Shown here in pieces: positions 8,257 through 19,431 of a stretch of DNA of 64,000 nucleotides. Location of the stretch: positions 6,809,155 to 6,873,154 of the forward strand of contig NZ_CP036319.1 in NCBI RefSeq assembly GCF_007752935.1, in the 5' to 3' direction. This DNA comes from Crateriforma conspicua (lineage in GTDB: Bacteria > Planctomycetota > Planctomycetia > Pirellulales > Pirellulaceae). Position numbers and translations under genes: made by a program. Position 1 is the first letter of the stretch, and the number at the start of each line of letters is the position of its first letter. The notes beneath the pieces were generated by a model. That model did not search any database. It saw only the letters and a program-made list of their open reading frames with translations, and had not been told where the DNA came from.

Positions 8257-10149
8257 CTAGTGTTGCCCGGTACGAAAGCGGTACCAGTAAGCACCATCGT
8301 TAAGCGGACCTGCCGGCTTGTCTCCGAGCCAAATCCATCCGGGATCCGCAAGTACAAAGTAGGTGGTATCCGGTTTCAGCACCGGTAAATCTGAAAACGT
8401 GATCGACCGTTTTCCCTCAGCTGGATGACCAGGCTGCGGGTCGGATTGCCAAACGGGTTGATGGACGTCGGAGACTTCATACAACCGAATGGTGCTTCCG
8501 CTGGTTTCGCCGAAACTGATCTTCCGGTCGAAATGAAACGTCAACGATGTCGTGGCTGGAACGTTCATCGCCGACATGGCGGGCACAGCGCGAACATATC
8601 CCGGCATGACCATTCGGATCCGGTGAAACCCCCAGCCTTCTCGATAGGCGTTCAACGGCGATCGCCATGACGCGGGCATCGTCGTTTGTTCTTGAGCAAA
8701 CCGAAACCACGCATCGCTCATTTCTTGCAACTTAGCAAGATTGGACTTTGCAAGATCGCGAGCTTCGGCAGGGTCCCGCGTGATGTTGTACAGACGCCAA
8801 GGCCCATCACTGATGCTGGCGATTTTCCAGTCTCCCTTCACCAATCCTTTGCCGGTTTGGTTGAAGCCCCAAAAGATCTCATCGTGGATCGACTGTTTCG
8901 GCAAAGACGGATCATTCCAAAGTGGCAACATGGAATGTCCATACAGCGGTTGCAGCACTCGATCACCGTCGCGCGCCGGATACTTCACACCGGCAAGATT
9001 CAAAAAGGTCGGATACAGATCCGTCACATGCAAACGTTGCCGCCGAATGCCGCCCGACTGTGCCGCGAGTCGTCCCGGCCAACGGACGATCAGCGGCACC
9101 GAAACGCCGCCTTCCTGTGCACACGACTTGTACCAGCGAAAGGGCGTGTTCTTAAGGTACGCCCAGCCATTGGAAACAAATGGGTTGCTGTCTTTTCGCC
9201 AAGGGATCTGTTGGCTGTACGTTCGGATGTCACCGTTGCTGTATGCTCCGCCGTTGTCCGCCAGAAACACCACCAGCGTGTTGTCACTGAGACCCTTTTC
9301 GTCAAGATGCTTCCAGACGCGCCCGACGTTCCAATCGAGTCGATCAAGCATTCCCGCGTAGGCAGCCATGCGTCGACTTTCCTGTCGCTGGATTGCTTGA
9401 GGCAATTCATCCCAACGACGGACCTCCGCTTCGGGTTCAGACATCACATACCGATCATCGATCAGCCCCAGATCCATCAGCCGCTGGAATCGCTGTAACC
9501 GCAAAACGTCCCAGCCGGCCCGATAGCGCTGATAATACTTCTCCACATTCTTGCGTGGGGCATGCAGCGGGGTGTGCGGTGCGTTGTATGCCAAATAGGT
9601 GAAAAAGGGACGCCCGGCTTCCGTCGCGACGTTGATCTGGCGGATGGCGTGATCTGTAAACGCATCGGTGCTGTACCAGTCATCAGCGACGGCCATAGGA
9701 TCGTCACGATTCGTCTGGATCGCCGGGTGGCCGTTCTCCTTTCCCGTCCAGCTGTTGATGGCACCATGAAGGAATCCATAGAAGAATTCAAAACCCGCAT
9801 CCTGGGGATGCCCCGGTTGATGCCATTTCCCCACAATCGAAGTCGCATAGCCCGCATCACGCATCAACCGTGCGATGGGTAATGACCGCCGATAGTTGTC
9901 CGACTGGGAATGCTCGTGTCCCGTCATCAGGCTGGTGCGCGTCACCACACACATCGGATTGACATGAAATTCGCTGAACCGAATCCCTTGCTCTGCCATC
10001 CGATCCAAATGCGGTGTGTCGATTTCTCCTCCATAGCATCCCAGATCGGAGTACCCGACATCATCGGCGACGATCAACAATATGTTGGGACGTTCCGCGG
10101 CCACACAGATTCCGCCACACACCCAAAATATGAGAAATACCCTTAGCAT
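8257..10149 (-). CDS. S1-type sulfatase with altered core motif (CVVTR)
   Basis: A 630-residue exported protein from ATG 10149 (leader residues 1-18). The sulfatase fold is clear: ADD at 28-30, GYSDLGCYGG, GKWHQPG and FLADNGG. The active-site signature, however, reads C67-V-V-T-R71 where the family has Cys-x-Pro/Ala-x-Arg. Cys (codon 9949-9951) and Arg are kept; Pro/Ala is replaced by Val. Whether the formylglycine-generating enzyme accepts this is unknown. The extra C-terminal ~120 residues (after about 510) look like a beta-rich appended domain. It is the last gene of the operon running from 15079 leftwards. An upstream start at 10203 would precede the leader by 18 residues. Confidence 0.9.
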   Translation of the reverse strand: MLRVFLIFWVCGGICVAAERPNILLIVADDVGYSDLGCYGGEIDTPHLDRMAEQGIRFSEFHVNPMCVVTRTSLMTGHEHSQSDNYRRSLPIARLMRDAGYATSIVGKWHQPGHPQDAGFEFFYGFLHGAINSWTGKENGHPAIQTNRDDPMAVADDWYSTDAFTDHAIRQINVATEAGRPFFTYLAYNAPHTPLHAPRKNVEKYYQRYRAGWDVLRLQRFQRLMDLGLIDDRYVMSEPEAEVRRWDELPQAIQRQESRRMAAYAGMLDRLDWNVGRVWKHLDEKGLSDNTLVVFLADNGGAYSNGDIRTYSQQIPWRKDSNPFVSNGWAYLKNTPFRWYKSCAQEGGVSVPLIVRWPGRLAAQSGGIRRQRLHVTDLYPTFLNLAGVKYPARDGDRVLQPLYGHSMLPLWNDPSLPKQSIHDEIFWGFNQTGKGLVKGDWKIASISDGPWRLYNITRDPAEARDLAKSNLAKLQEMSDAWFRFAQEQTTMPASWRSPLNAYREGWGFHRIRMVMPGYVRAVPAMSAMNVPATTSLTFHFDRKISFGETSGSTIRLYEVSDVHQPVWQSDPQPGHPAEGKRSITFSDLPVLKPDTTYFVLADPGWIWLGDKPAGPLNDGAYWYRFRTGQH

Positions 10150-10304
10150 TTGCTGATCCCGTGATACAAAGAGCTTTCGCCAGGTCCAAACTTCATTCAT
10201 CACTGTTGTGAAGGCATTCTTCTCGATCGCCGCCCCACGGACGACGCAGGGTAAAGGTGTTCATCAATCGTGACGAAGGTGACTTCGCACCGAAACTGTC
10301 GCAT

Positions 10305-11774
10305 TCATTCGTTCGATTCCGAAGATCCTATCGACTGGTTTTTGGTCATGCCGGATGGCTGCAGCGATGCCTTCCAGTGAAGCAATTCATCGGTCAGGAC
10401 TTGAGCAAGTTCGGAATGCTGATCGGCGACATTCTGGGTTTCGCCAGGGTCCGCATGAAGGTCGTACAACTGGGGTCGCCCACCATCAACGTCGCACAGG
10501 AATTTCCAACGGTCTTTGCGAATCGCTAGATCTGGAAGGTTCTTTTCATTGCCAAAGTCCTTGAAATCGGGCGGTCGAGAAAAACAAAGTGAATCAGAGC
10601 GTTTGACCGCCCGATGGCCCAGTAACGCATCCAGCATGTCTTCACCGTCAAACGGGGTCTTCGCGGAGGCGTCAATTCCAACCAGCCGCAGCAGCGACGG
10701 AGCCAAATCGAAAGCCGCCAAAACCGTTTCAGCGTCTCGCGTGCCCTGCTTTTCAGGTGATACAAAGCCCGGTCCCCAAACAATCAAGGGCGACCGAATG
10801 CCATTTTCGTAAAGTGTCGCTTTACAGCCACGAAGTGGTTTGGATGCCGGGTCAAACGTCTTTGGATCCGGACCGTTGTCGCTGCAAAACACGATCAACG
10901 TATTCTCGCGCAGAATATCATCATCACAAATCAGGTCGAACAACGCGCGCAGCTGCGTGTCCATCTCCTGCAACACAGACAGGTACAAACCTGGGACTCC
11001 CTGACGCCAGTGTTTTAAGGTCGGAAACCACGGACCATGAACATCGTCGGGCCACAGATTGACATAGAAAGGACGATCGGCGGCCTGGGAAGCCTTGATA
11101 AAATCGATGGCCGCCGATGCGAAATCGGTGGTGATCTGTGAACGCATCGACCATTCATACGGTCCGCCCAAACGCTCGGCGTCTTCCCAGATCTTTCGCG
11201 GCTTCTCCCAACCCGGCGCAAGCGTCATCGGAAGATACTTTGGCCCCATCCCCTCGAAATTGGTGATGGAGACGTCAAAACCGTACTGGGAGATCGGCGG
11301 TGCGGCATCAACATCCCGTTGACCTCCCATGTGCCATTTCCCGAAATGGCCGGTGGCGTACCCCTGCCGCTGCAATGCACGAGCCAACGTCGGCGCACGG
11401 GGATCCAACCAATTGGCCAAGCCGCGGCGGCGATTGACTTGCGACGCATCCAAATACGATGTGATCCGCCATCGCTGAGGATACTGGCCTGTCGTGATCG
11501 CCACACGCGAAGGCGAACAGATGGGCGAATTCACATAGAATTGCTCGAACGCGATCCCCTCACTCGCCAGCCTGTCAATCGCGGGAGTGTCCGCCTGTCG
11601 GTTTCCGAAGCACCCCAAGTCCGACCAGCCCAGATCATCAATGAACACCAGGATGATATTGGGTCGCGGATCGTCTCCAAACAAGGGAACACGCGAAACC
11701 ATTGTCGACAGCACGACAATCAAGGTAACAATGATTACCCTGGGTGACTGAAGAACCATATATATTTTGTCCAT
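10305..11774 (-). CDS. S1 family sulfatase (CSPSR)
   Basis: Exported sulfatase of 489 aa. A leader covers residues 10-33, the first metal motif is D46-D47 in FIDDLGWSDLG, the modified Cys is C86 in CSPSR followed by VAITTGQYP, then GKWHMGG, and the late metal motif is SDNGPDP. Length and order match ordinary arylsulfatase A-type enzymes. An alternative start at M6 changes nothing essential. It lies between the GH127 gene (81 bp) and the CVVTR sulfatase (155 bp) on the same strand, and probably desulfates the same galactan. Specificity (2-O, 4-O or 6-O) cannot be read. Confidence 0.93.
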   Translation of the reverse strand: MDKIYMVLQSPRVIIVTLIVVLSTMVSRVPLFGDDPRPNIILVFIDDLGWSDLGCFGNRQADTPAIDRLASEGIAFEQFYVNSPICSPSRVAITTGQYPQRWRITSYLDASQVNRRRGLANWLDPRAPTLARALQRQGYATGHFGKWHMGGQRDVDAAPPISQYGFDVSITNFEGMGPKYLPMTLAPGWEKPRKIWEDAERLGGPYEWSMRSQITTDFASAAIDFIKASQAADRPFYVNLWPDDVHGPWFPTLKHWRQGVPGLYLSVLQEMDTQLRALFDLICDDDILRENTLIVFCSDNGPDPKTFDPASKPLRGCKATLYENGIRSPLIVWGPGFVSPEKQGTRDAETVLAAFDLAPSLLRLVGIDASAKTPFDGEDMLDALLGHRAVKRSDSLCFSRPPDFKDFGNEKNLPDLAIRKDRWKFLCDVDGGRPQLYDLHADPGETQNVADQHSELAQVLTDELLHWKASLQPSGMTKNQSIGSSESNE

Positions 11775-11855
11775 CGTTCACGTCTCTTCGTTAAGATCGA
11801 TCGGGCATCGCAGCTGGGACGGCCCCGGATTGACAACTCACGCTCGAACCGGAAT

Positions 11856-13904
11856 TCAGTTCACCGTCGGAAACGCACTAATTCGCAGCGTGGTGCATCC
11901 GTAGGGAATCAGGGTCAATTCTTGTGGCTTTTCACCTTTCGGAAAGGACGCCGGACTCCACGGCAGCGGCCCTGATTCGTCGTGATAGCTTCCCCACAGT
12001 GGGTTTCGCACGCCAAAAGCCTTCATGCTGATTGGTGCGGACGTTAACGCCCAGGGGTTGACCGCCAAAGTTGCACCGTCATCGGTAACAACAAATTTTC
12101 GATCAATGACATCGCGACCGGAAACGATGTCTCGTTCAAACAGCGAAAAATTCCAGGCCGTTTCGCTGCGTACCTCATGGCCTGCATCTGCCGACGTCCA
12201 TTGCTCATCCATCTTCAACGCGAACACCAAAGGGCCACGCAGGACGCTGACGCTGTTTTCATGCCCGCGTTCAAATCGGACTTGCATCGGCAGTCGCAGC
12301 GTGACCAGATCTCCAGATTCCCATCGACGTTCCAAAATCGCCATGGATCCGGCTTCGGGCTGGGGCATCGCCTGGCCATTGATCTCGATCGATGCCCGGT
12401 CACACCACTGCGGTATACGTAAATGCAGCGGGAAGCGAGTGGGTTCGCTCAGTTCCATGGAGAAACGGACAACATCGCGGAAGGGGTAATCGGTTTCCTC
12501 CCTGATGAAAACCTTCTTTCCGTTACCAACTGTGGTCGTCACCTGGCATGGAGCATATGCCATCGTGGCAAGACCACCATCGTTGGACGCCATCCATAAA
12601 TGGGCGGCAAATTTGGGCCATGCCTGATGCATGTTGCACGTGCAGCAGGGATATCCGTTGGTCAGGCCAAACAAGTTTGATTCGTAGGGATGGTTTGTAA
12701 ATTTGTGCGGACTGTGCGTACACGAAATTTGATTCGCTTGCTGAAAGTACTGGCGAGCCGAAAAGTCGTCGGTCGCCTGCGTAGGCAATGCGTTGTAGGC
12801 GATCCGTTCCAGCAGATCGGCGAAACGCACATCCCCCGAAATCTCAAAGTTCTTTTCCAATGAAAACAATGCTTCGGAGATCGTGCAAAACTCACTGCCG
12901 CGAGTCGGGTCGGTGCCATGCATTCCTTCGTCGCCGCCCCAGAGCCCATGAGGTTGTCCGTGATACGTTCGGATGTCATCCAGTGCCTTCACCGTGACTG
13001 CAAGAGCCTGCTGCACGCCATCACGCTGACCAAACACCAGCGGATACTTCAGCGCATGCCCCAAATTGACACAGTGATACGCATCGCCGTCGCCATGATG
13101 CTCGCTGTATCGGTACCGTTTCAGATGGATGCCCGCGCGAAAGTCATCTACCCACGGGTAGGTTTGTTGTTTCAGCTGGTCCGCCAGTTCCAGCAAGAAC
13201 GTTTCGCCGGTAACGTTATACAGCCAGTAGATGCTCATCACATTTTCACCACCGCGTCGCCCAGCCCACCAAGAGCCGCTTTCCGCATTCTCGGGATCGT
13301 ACAACGGTCGTTTGTTCAGCTCAGCGTGTTGAAATCGAGCATAGCGCAACATGCAGAATAGTGCACGATGGTCACCGGTGGCCATGTAATGCTGCTGCAA
13401 GATTTTCAGCATCACCATCCGCGGCCACCAGTCATCAGGATCGGTGATCTGCGCCCCCTTTGGCGGTGGAACGATTCGTTCGCTTTTCTTCCGCTCGAAT
13501 GGTCCAATCTGGCCGTTTGGCCGTTGATTGGCCAAGGTCCATTCGATCCAACGCATGGCCTTGGCTTCCAATGCGGAATCATCCAACAATTTGGCAAGCG
13601 GATAAAGACCGTCAATCCAATAGGGGCCGCGCTCCCATGTGTCACCATCTCCACCCAGCCACGCATTCCGGTCCCCGCAAACAGCCTCATAGGCCTCATC
13701 CAAATTCCCCGTCAAGCCACCGGCCATGGTTTGAAGTTGGTGCTTCAGCCATGCATCGGGCTTGACCGATCCCAAGGGTAATTCCGCGTAGGGCTTTTCG
13801 ATCAGTGGTGGGCGATTGAATTGACCGGACTCATGGTTTTCACCAGATGACGATGACGCAATCAGCACCGCTGCGCATAGGAAAACGCAAATTTTTAAAT
13901 TCAT
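11856..13904 (-). CDS. GH127 (DUF1680) family glycosidase
   Basis: A 682-residue exported enzyme. Start at ATG 13904 is chosen because it gives a Sec leader (MNLKICVFLCAAVLIASSSS) and leaves a 26 bp gap to the upstream gene; the longer frame to 14051 would overlap that gene. The body shows the DUF1680 (alpha/alpha) barrel with the family's Glu-x-Cys (E338-F-C340) and a cysteine cluster (C420, C421, C423, then N424), which in characterised GH127 members bind zinc and supply the cysteine nucleophile. Known GH127 activities include beta-L-arabinofuranosidase and, in marine Zobellia, removal of 3,6-anhydro-D-galactose from carrageenan oligosaccharides. Given the anhydrogalactose catabolic operon at 57.8-62.4 kb, the latter is an attractive but unproven role. 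Confidence 0.88.
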   Translation of the reverse strand: MNLKICVFLCAAVLIASSSSGENHESGQFNRPPLIEKPYAELPLGSVKPDAWLKHQLQTMAGGLTGNLDEAYEAVCGDRNAWLGGDGDTWERGPYWIDGLYPLAKLLDDSALEAKAMRWIEWTLANQRPNGQIGPFERKKSERIVPPPKGAQITDPDDWWPRMVMLKILQQHYMATGDHRALFCMLRYARFQHAELNKRPLYDPENAESGSWWAGRRGGENVMSIYWLYNVTGETFLLELADQLKQQTYPWVDDFRAGIHLKRYRYSEHHGDGDAYHCVNLGHALKYPLVFGQRDGVQQALAVTVKALDDIRTYHGQPHGLWGGDEGMHGTDPTRGSEFCTISEALFSLEKNFEISGDVRFADLLERIAYNALPTQATDDFSARQYFQQANQISCTHSPHKFTNHPYESNLFGLTNGYPCCTCNMHQAWPKFAAHLWMASNDGGLATMAYAPCQVTTTVGNGKKVFIREETDYPFRDVVRFSMELSEPTRFPLHLRIPQWCDRASIEINGQAMPQPEAGSMAILERRWESGDLVTLRLPMQVRFERGHENSVSVLRGPLVFALKMDEQWTSADAGHEVRSETAWNFSLFERDIVSGRDVIDRKFVVTDDGATLAVNPWALTSAPISMKAFGVRNPLWGSYHDESGPLPWSPASFPKGEKPQELTLIPYGCTTLRISAFPTVN

Positions 13905-13930
13905 TCGAACTTGACTTTCATAAAGCGGAT

Positions 13931-15079
13931 CTATGGTTGCCCGCACCACCGCAGAAACGTATCGACGGAAACGCATGCGAGTCCTGTTTGCGATCTGCCA
14001 CCAGGCTGGTAAGGCCGGCGACGATCGTATCCTGGCTTCCCGCTGCCCCAACCTTCGTAATACATGTACAGGCTGCCGTCGTGTTCAAACACTTCGCCAA
14101 ACCAGATACCACCTTCGTCCCACGCGCCCGACGGACCACGCTGAAAAAAAGGCTGTTCATTGGTGACTTTCGTCCACGTGACAAGATCATCTGACCAGGC
14201 AACGTGAAAACGATCAGGATAGTCGATATGGCGACGACTGCATTGGTAAACCATGTACCAGCGATTGGCAATTCGAAAGACTCGACCACCATGCACCGAC
14301 ATACTGTCAAAGCTGCCTTCCGGGCCGGTATCAAGCACCAACCGTCGCGGCGTTTCAGCAAACTTTGCCGGATCCGGCGTGATTGCCAGGTAGGTCTTCA
14401 GCTTGTCGGTTGGCTTTCGTTTCGCTGTGTCATACTTCATGTCTCCGTAGAACACGTAGAACAAGCCCTCGTGAAAAATGGCATCACATGGTCCGATGAA
14501 TGACTGCAGCGGATTTCTCGACAGCTTCTCGAAACTCCTCCCCAAATCGGTGGAATAAGCAGCCGCCAAGCAGGCCCCGTGTTCGTAGGACACGCCCTTG
14601 TAGAACATCACCAACGCGTTTTGGCCATCTGGGACAGTCCCCCAAACCGGGGTGCAATCCAACAAATGCTTTCCGTCGTATGCGGTCCGTTCACCGTGCA
14701 CCAGTATTGGATTGCCAGGAAACTCCTTCCAAGGGCCGCGAGGCGAAAACGTCTCTGATTCCTGATACAGCAGGCCAATCGAATCATGATAGTGATCTCT
14801 CGGATCTCCTCCCTCCTCAGGAAAGAAGCCGCTACCTCGGATGAACATGCGCCAACGACCATCCGGTGATTCGGACGGAGTTAGGATTGCCGCGTTGGCC
14901 ACATGTACGGATCTCCAAGTCGGCGCGTCGGCAACAGACAGGACTGGTTTTATGTCCACTCTGGTCATCAACGTCTGTGCTAGCACTGGTGAATCGTGCA
15001 GTAGCAATGCAAGGACCGTCGACCAAGCGGCAGGCAACACGTATCGCATACCAAGGCCGTTCTGCCGAACCGACTTCAT
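13931..15079 (-). CDS. Secreted GH43/GH117-type beta-propeller protein
   Basis: A 382-residue protein with a leader (residues 11-34 from ATG 15079). It shows repeated propeller blades: GRWRMFIRGSGFF, ALVMFYKGVSYEHGACLAAAYSTD, GLFYVFYGDMKYD, NRWYMVYQCSRRH and GSLYMYYEGWGSG. Length and blade pattern fit single-domain five-bladed propellers such as GH43 or GH117; GH117 enzymes release 3,6-anhydro-L-galactose from agar oligosaccharides. The N-terminal helix-turn-helix swap motif known in GH117 is not evident, so I leave the family open. It is first in the operon followed by GH127 (26 bp gap) and two sulfatases. Longer starts to 15148 precede the leader. Confidence 0.72.
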   Translation of the reverse strand: MKSVRQNGLGMRYVLPAAWSTVLALLLHDSPVLAQTLMTRVDIKPVLSVADAPTWRSVHVANAAILTPSESPDGRWRMFIRGSGFFPEEGGDPRDHYHDSIGLLYQESETFSPRGPWKEFPGNPILVHGERTAYDGKHLLDCTPVWGTVPDGQNALVMFYKGVSYEHGACLAAAYSTDLGRSFEKLSRNPLQSFIGPCDAIFHEGLFYVFYGDMKYDTAKRKPTDKLKTYLAITPDPAKFAETPRRLVLDTGPEGSFDSMSVHGGRVFRIANRWYMVYQCSRRHIDYPDRFHVAWSDDLVTWTKVTNEQPFFQRGPSGAWDEGGIWFGEVFEHDGSLYMYYEGWGSGKPGYDRRRPYQPGGRSQTGLACVSVDTFLRWCGQP

Positions 15080-15325
15080 CAATGGGCACTCCTGCATGCT
15101 CGATCCTTGGGTAATTTTTTCTATCCCATTAAGTCTGCTTGCCGTCACGTTCCAACGCTACCGTGGTTGACTTTCCTGCACGTGGCTGCGGCACTTGGTC
15201 ATGCGTGCGGCTTCGGGATCCCGCATCCATGTGCCCCATTGCCACTTGTCCGTTGGAAGTCCTGTAGGCTAGCCGTTATTCAATCGCCGCGTTCGTTGGG
15301 ACACGCTCGACAGGACCTTCGACTC

Positions 15326-16735
15326 ATGAACCAAGCCGCACGCGGATTCGTCTCAAGGACGCTGGCGGTCGGAATGCTCGTCGCCGCCGTGACATTGCAC
15401 GGTGCGGATTCCGGCCCGAACTTCCTGTTGATCGCGATCGACGATCTGAACGATTACGTCGGATGCCTGGATGGGCACCCGAATGCAATCACGCCGAACC
15501 TTGATCGTTTGGCCGCGCGCGGCGTGCTGTTCACGCATGCCTATTGCAATTCACCGGTTTGCCAACCATCACGCACCAGCCTTTGGACGGGACTGCGTCC
15601 GACGACTGTGGGCATCACGGCGAACCGATCGAAATGGTTTCGCGAAAGCTCACTTCGCCCCGATTGCGTTTCGCTGCCGCAGGCGATGGCCTCGGCCGGA
15701 TACAGCACACTCGGTTTTGGCAAGTTGTTCCACGTCGGGCGGCCTAGCGAATCGGCCGTCGAATGGCAACGAAGCAACGTCTTCAGCTACGGGCCGCGAC
15801 AAAAGCCAAAGCTTCACTATGACCATGGTGATTCCATCACCGACTGGGGTGTACCGCCGAAAGATCGTGATCAAGCCGCCAGTTTTGACCCGATCATTGC
15901 TGACCGCACGATCGCCGCCCTCAGCGATCTTCACAGCCGTCCCCTCTTTTTGGGCTGCGGCTTTTACCGTCCTCACACGCCGCTTTATGCTGCCAGCAAG
16001 TGGTTTGATTTGCACCCCAAGTCCGGCATCGCACTGCCACGAATACTGCCAGAGGACAACGACGACCTGGTCTACTTCGGACGACGCCCACGCCGTCCTC
16101 AGGACATCGAAGCACCGGGACTGTTCAACCAAGATTGGGCGGAGCAATCCGGAAAGTGGAAAGACGTTCTAAGAGCCTACTTGGCGTGCACCACGGCCAT
16201 GGACCATCAACTCGGTCGTGTCTTGGATGCCCTGGATCGCGGGCCACATGCCAAGAATACCTACGTCATCCTGTTCTCCGACCACGGATGGCACCTGGGG
16301 GAAAAGCGTCATTGGGGCAAAGCTGCCTTGTGGGAACAGACCACAAGGGTCCCCATGATCGTGGCCGGACCGGGAATTCCCGATGGCGTTCGATACGACC
16401 AACCGATCGACCTATTGACGATCACACCAACGGTGCTGGACTACGCCGGCGTCACCCCACCCAACAAACTGGATGGACACTCTCTTCGGCCCGTCCTGGA
16501 GAACGTCAAACGCGAATGGCCTCATCCGGTGCTGACGACCTTCGTTGATCACCATGCGTTGCGGACGCCCCGATGGCGATACATTCGTTACGCGTCAGGC
16601 GAAGAGGAGCTTTACGATCACGCCCGCGATTCCGAAGAGTTCGAGAACTTGGCCGTCACCCGGCAAGACGATGCCGTGGTCCGATCTACCTTGATTGAGC
16701 TGAGGAAGCAAATGTCTGACTTGCTATCGCCTTGA
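15326..16735 (+). CDS. Iduronate-2-sulfatase-like S1 sulfatase
   Basis: A 469-residue exported sulfatase. ATG 15326 precedes a leader (residues 8-27); the frame is open back to 15107 but that part lacks leader character. D39-D40 sits in AIDDLNDYVG, the modified Cys is C79 in CQPSR, and the C-terminal half carries DHGWHLGEKRHWGKAALWE, a block typical of iduronate-2-sulfatase-like enzymes of S1. In planctomycetes this subgroup is widespread and substrates are diverse. It is divergent from the GH127 operon; the 246 bp between the two ATGs should contain both promoters. Confidence 0.92.
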   Translation: MNQAARGFVSRTLAVGMLVAAVTLHGADSGPNFLLIAIDDLNDYVGCLDGHPNAITPNLDRLAARGVLFTHAYCNSPVCQPSRTSLWTGLRPTTVGITANRSKWFRESSLRPDCVSLPQAMASAGYSTLGFGKLFHVGRPSESAVEWQRSNVFSYGPRQKPKLHYDHGDSITDWGVPPKDRDQAASFDPIIADRTIAALSDLHSRPLFLGCGFYRPHTPLYAASKWFDLHPKSGIALPRILPEDNDDLVYFGRRPRRPQDIEAPGLFNQDWAEQSGKWKDVLRAYLACTTAMDHQLGRVLDALDRGPHAKNTYVILFSDHGWHLGEKRHWGKAALWEQTTRVPMIVAGPGIPDGVRYDQPIDLLTITPTVLDYAGVTPPNKLDGHSLRPVLENVKREWPHPVLTTFVDHHALRTPRWRYIRYASGEEELYDHARDSEEFENLAVTRQDDAVVRSTLIELRKQMSDLLSP

Positions 16736-16751
16736 AACACCAACACGTGCC

Positions 16752-16765
16752 CAGACAATTGTCTG
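16752..16765. repeat. 14-bp perfect palindrome
   Basis: CAGACAATTGTCTG lies 16 bp after the stop of the sulfatase at 16735 and 23 bp before the opposing stop at 16788. It could be a small operator or part of a transcription end; there is no GC-rich stem or U-run. Confidence 0.5.
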
Positions 16766-16787
16766 TCCCGCTAACAAACGTACCGGA

Positions 16788-17813
16788 CTAACGAAGTTGC
16801 GGTGACCGCGCAAGGGTGTCAAAGAAAAGTTTCCAGGTGCGATCCACGTCAATCTCACTGACTCGCAACATTTCGCCGTGACGTTGTGACCCTTCAAAAG
16901 CCAACGTTCGCTGCAGTCGAGGTGTGGAAACGACCTCCATCTTGCATAGGGTTGGATCCATCAACCAAGCAATGTCACCGACATCGAAAAAGCCTTTCGT
17001 GGCTTTGGCGAATTGCGGCTTCTGGTCTCGAAATTGATGCAGAAATTTTCCGGTGGCTCCCATCGGGGCAAGCCTTGCTTTCGTTTCTGCATACGGAATC
17101 GTCAGCTTGGTTCCTGTGTCGAACCACACCAACGGTGCTTGGCTTTCCAACAAAGTTTGAACGGCGATCACATCGCCCACGACATTGAACTGAACCGTTC
17201 GCTCCGGCCAGTGGTGGGCACAGCGGGCATGAAAGACAACCCGCAGGTTGGGTTGAATGTCGGGTGCCTGCAGTATGGCACTTGCTGTATTGGTCGCGGC
17301 TCCCAACACGACAACCCAAAGCGGATTGCTCGGCGACGCCTGCCGTGCCAGCCTAACAATGAGGTCCGCTCCCTCACTGGAAGTGGGAACCTTTGAATAC
17401 TGCATGGGGTCGCCACCACGGGCTATCGGAAATCGACCTTGGTTTCCAGATACTTCCAACAGTTGCTGTAACAGTTCAAACGACTGGTCAGTGCTGTCGG
17501 GGCCCGCCCACTGCGCGAAGTGTGTAGCCACCATCCCCTGAAGCTCAAACCGCTCGCTGGCCGCAAGCGCTAGCGAGATGGCGTAAAGATCATCAATCTC
17601 ATTCGCAACATCGCTATCGATCAACAGCGGCAATCGTTGATCGGGCGTAGGAGGAGCCGGAACGATTCGCTGCGATGCGTCGGCTGATACGACGGCGGTG
17701 GATCCGACTTGCGGTGCAGACACTCGTCCCGAATTCACGGTTCCTGTCACAAACAGTGCAATCGAACAAACACCCAAACAAACGAACCGAACCATCGTCA
17801 TTACCATCTCCAT
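16788..17813 (-). CDS. Exported nucleoside-hydrolase-like protein
   Basis: A 341-residue protein of the inosine-uridine preferring nucleoside hydrolase fold. After a leader (about 8-28) the N-terminal calcium-binding signature appears as DSDVANEIDDLYAI (D66, D68, D74, D75), followed by a VVLGAATNTASAI helix and a GDIAWLMDP segment near the C-terminus, all as in the family. Planctomycete genomes carry many exported members of unknown substrate; some probably act on glycosides rather than nucleosides. It is convergent with the sulfatase at 15326 and lies 162 bp downstream of the DUF1552 gene on the same strand. No role in glycan use is demonstrated by sequence. Confidence 0.82.
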   Translation of the reverse strand: MEMVMTMVRFVCLGVCSIALFVTGTVNSGRVSAPQVGSTAVVSADASQRIVPAPPTPDQRLPLLIDSDVANEIDDLYAISLALAASERFELQGMVATHFAQWAGPDSTDQSFELLQQLLEVSGNQGRFPIARGGDPMQYSKVPTSSEGADLIVRLARQASPSNPLWVVVLGAATNTASAILQAPDIQPNLRVVFHARCAHHWPERTVQFNVVGDVIAVQTLLESQAPLVWFDTGTKLTIPYAETKARLAPMGATGKFLHQFRDQKPQFAKATKGFFDVGDIAWLMDPTLCKMEVVSTPRLQRTLAFEGSQRHGEMLRVSEIDVDRTWKLFFDTLARSPQLR

Positions 17814-17974
17814 TCACCTGGCCAGCAGTCTATTCGAAACCAATCGCTTCGTCCGGTACGAACTCTCATCGTGCGTGATGCTGCAACATCATACCGTACC
17901 ACTCCTGCGATTCGACCATGCCAACTGCGTAAGATAACAGCCCGAAGGTCGCGGTAAAAACCAAGGACATAGGT

Positions 17975-19363
<1,389 letters not shown>

Positions 19364-19431
19364 GAGAAACCTTTCGGGCACGCCGACCGATGCGCCCAGT
19401 CTGTCGCAACCAGTTGATTAACGAGTGTTCA

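Noticed and set aside
14977-14988. GTGCTAGCAC, similar to part of the AraC-type half-site
   Set aside because: It lies inside the coding sequence of the propeller protein's leader region and has no second half-site at 21 bp.
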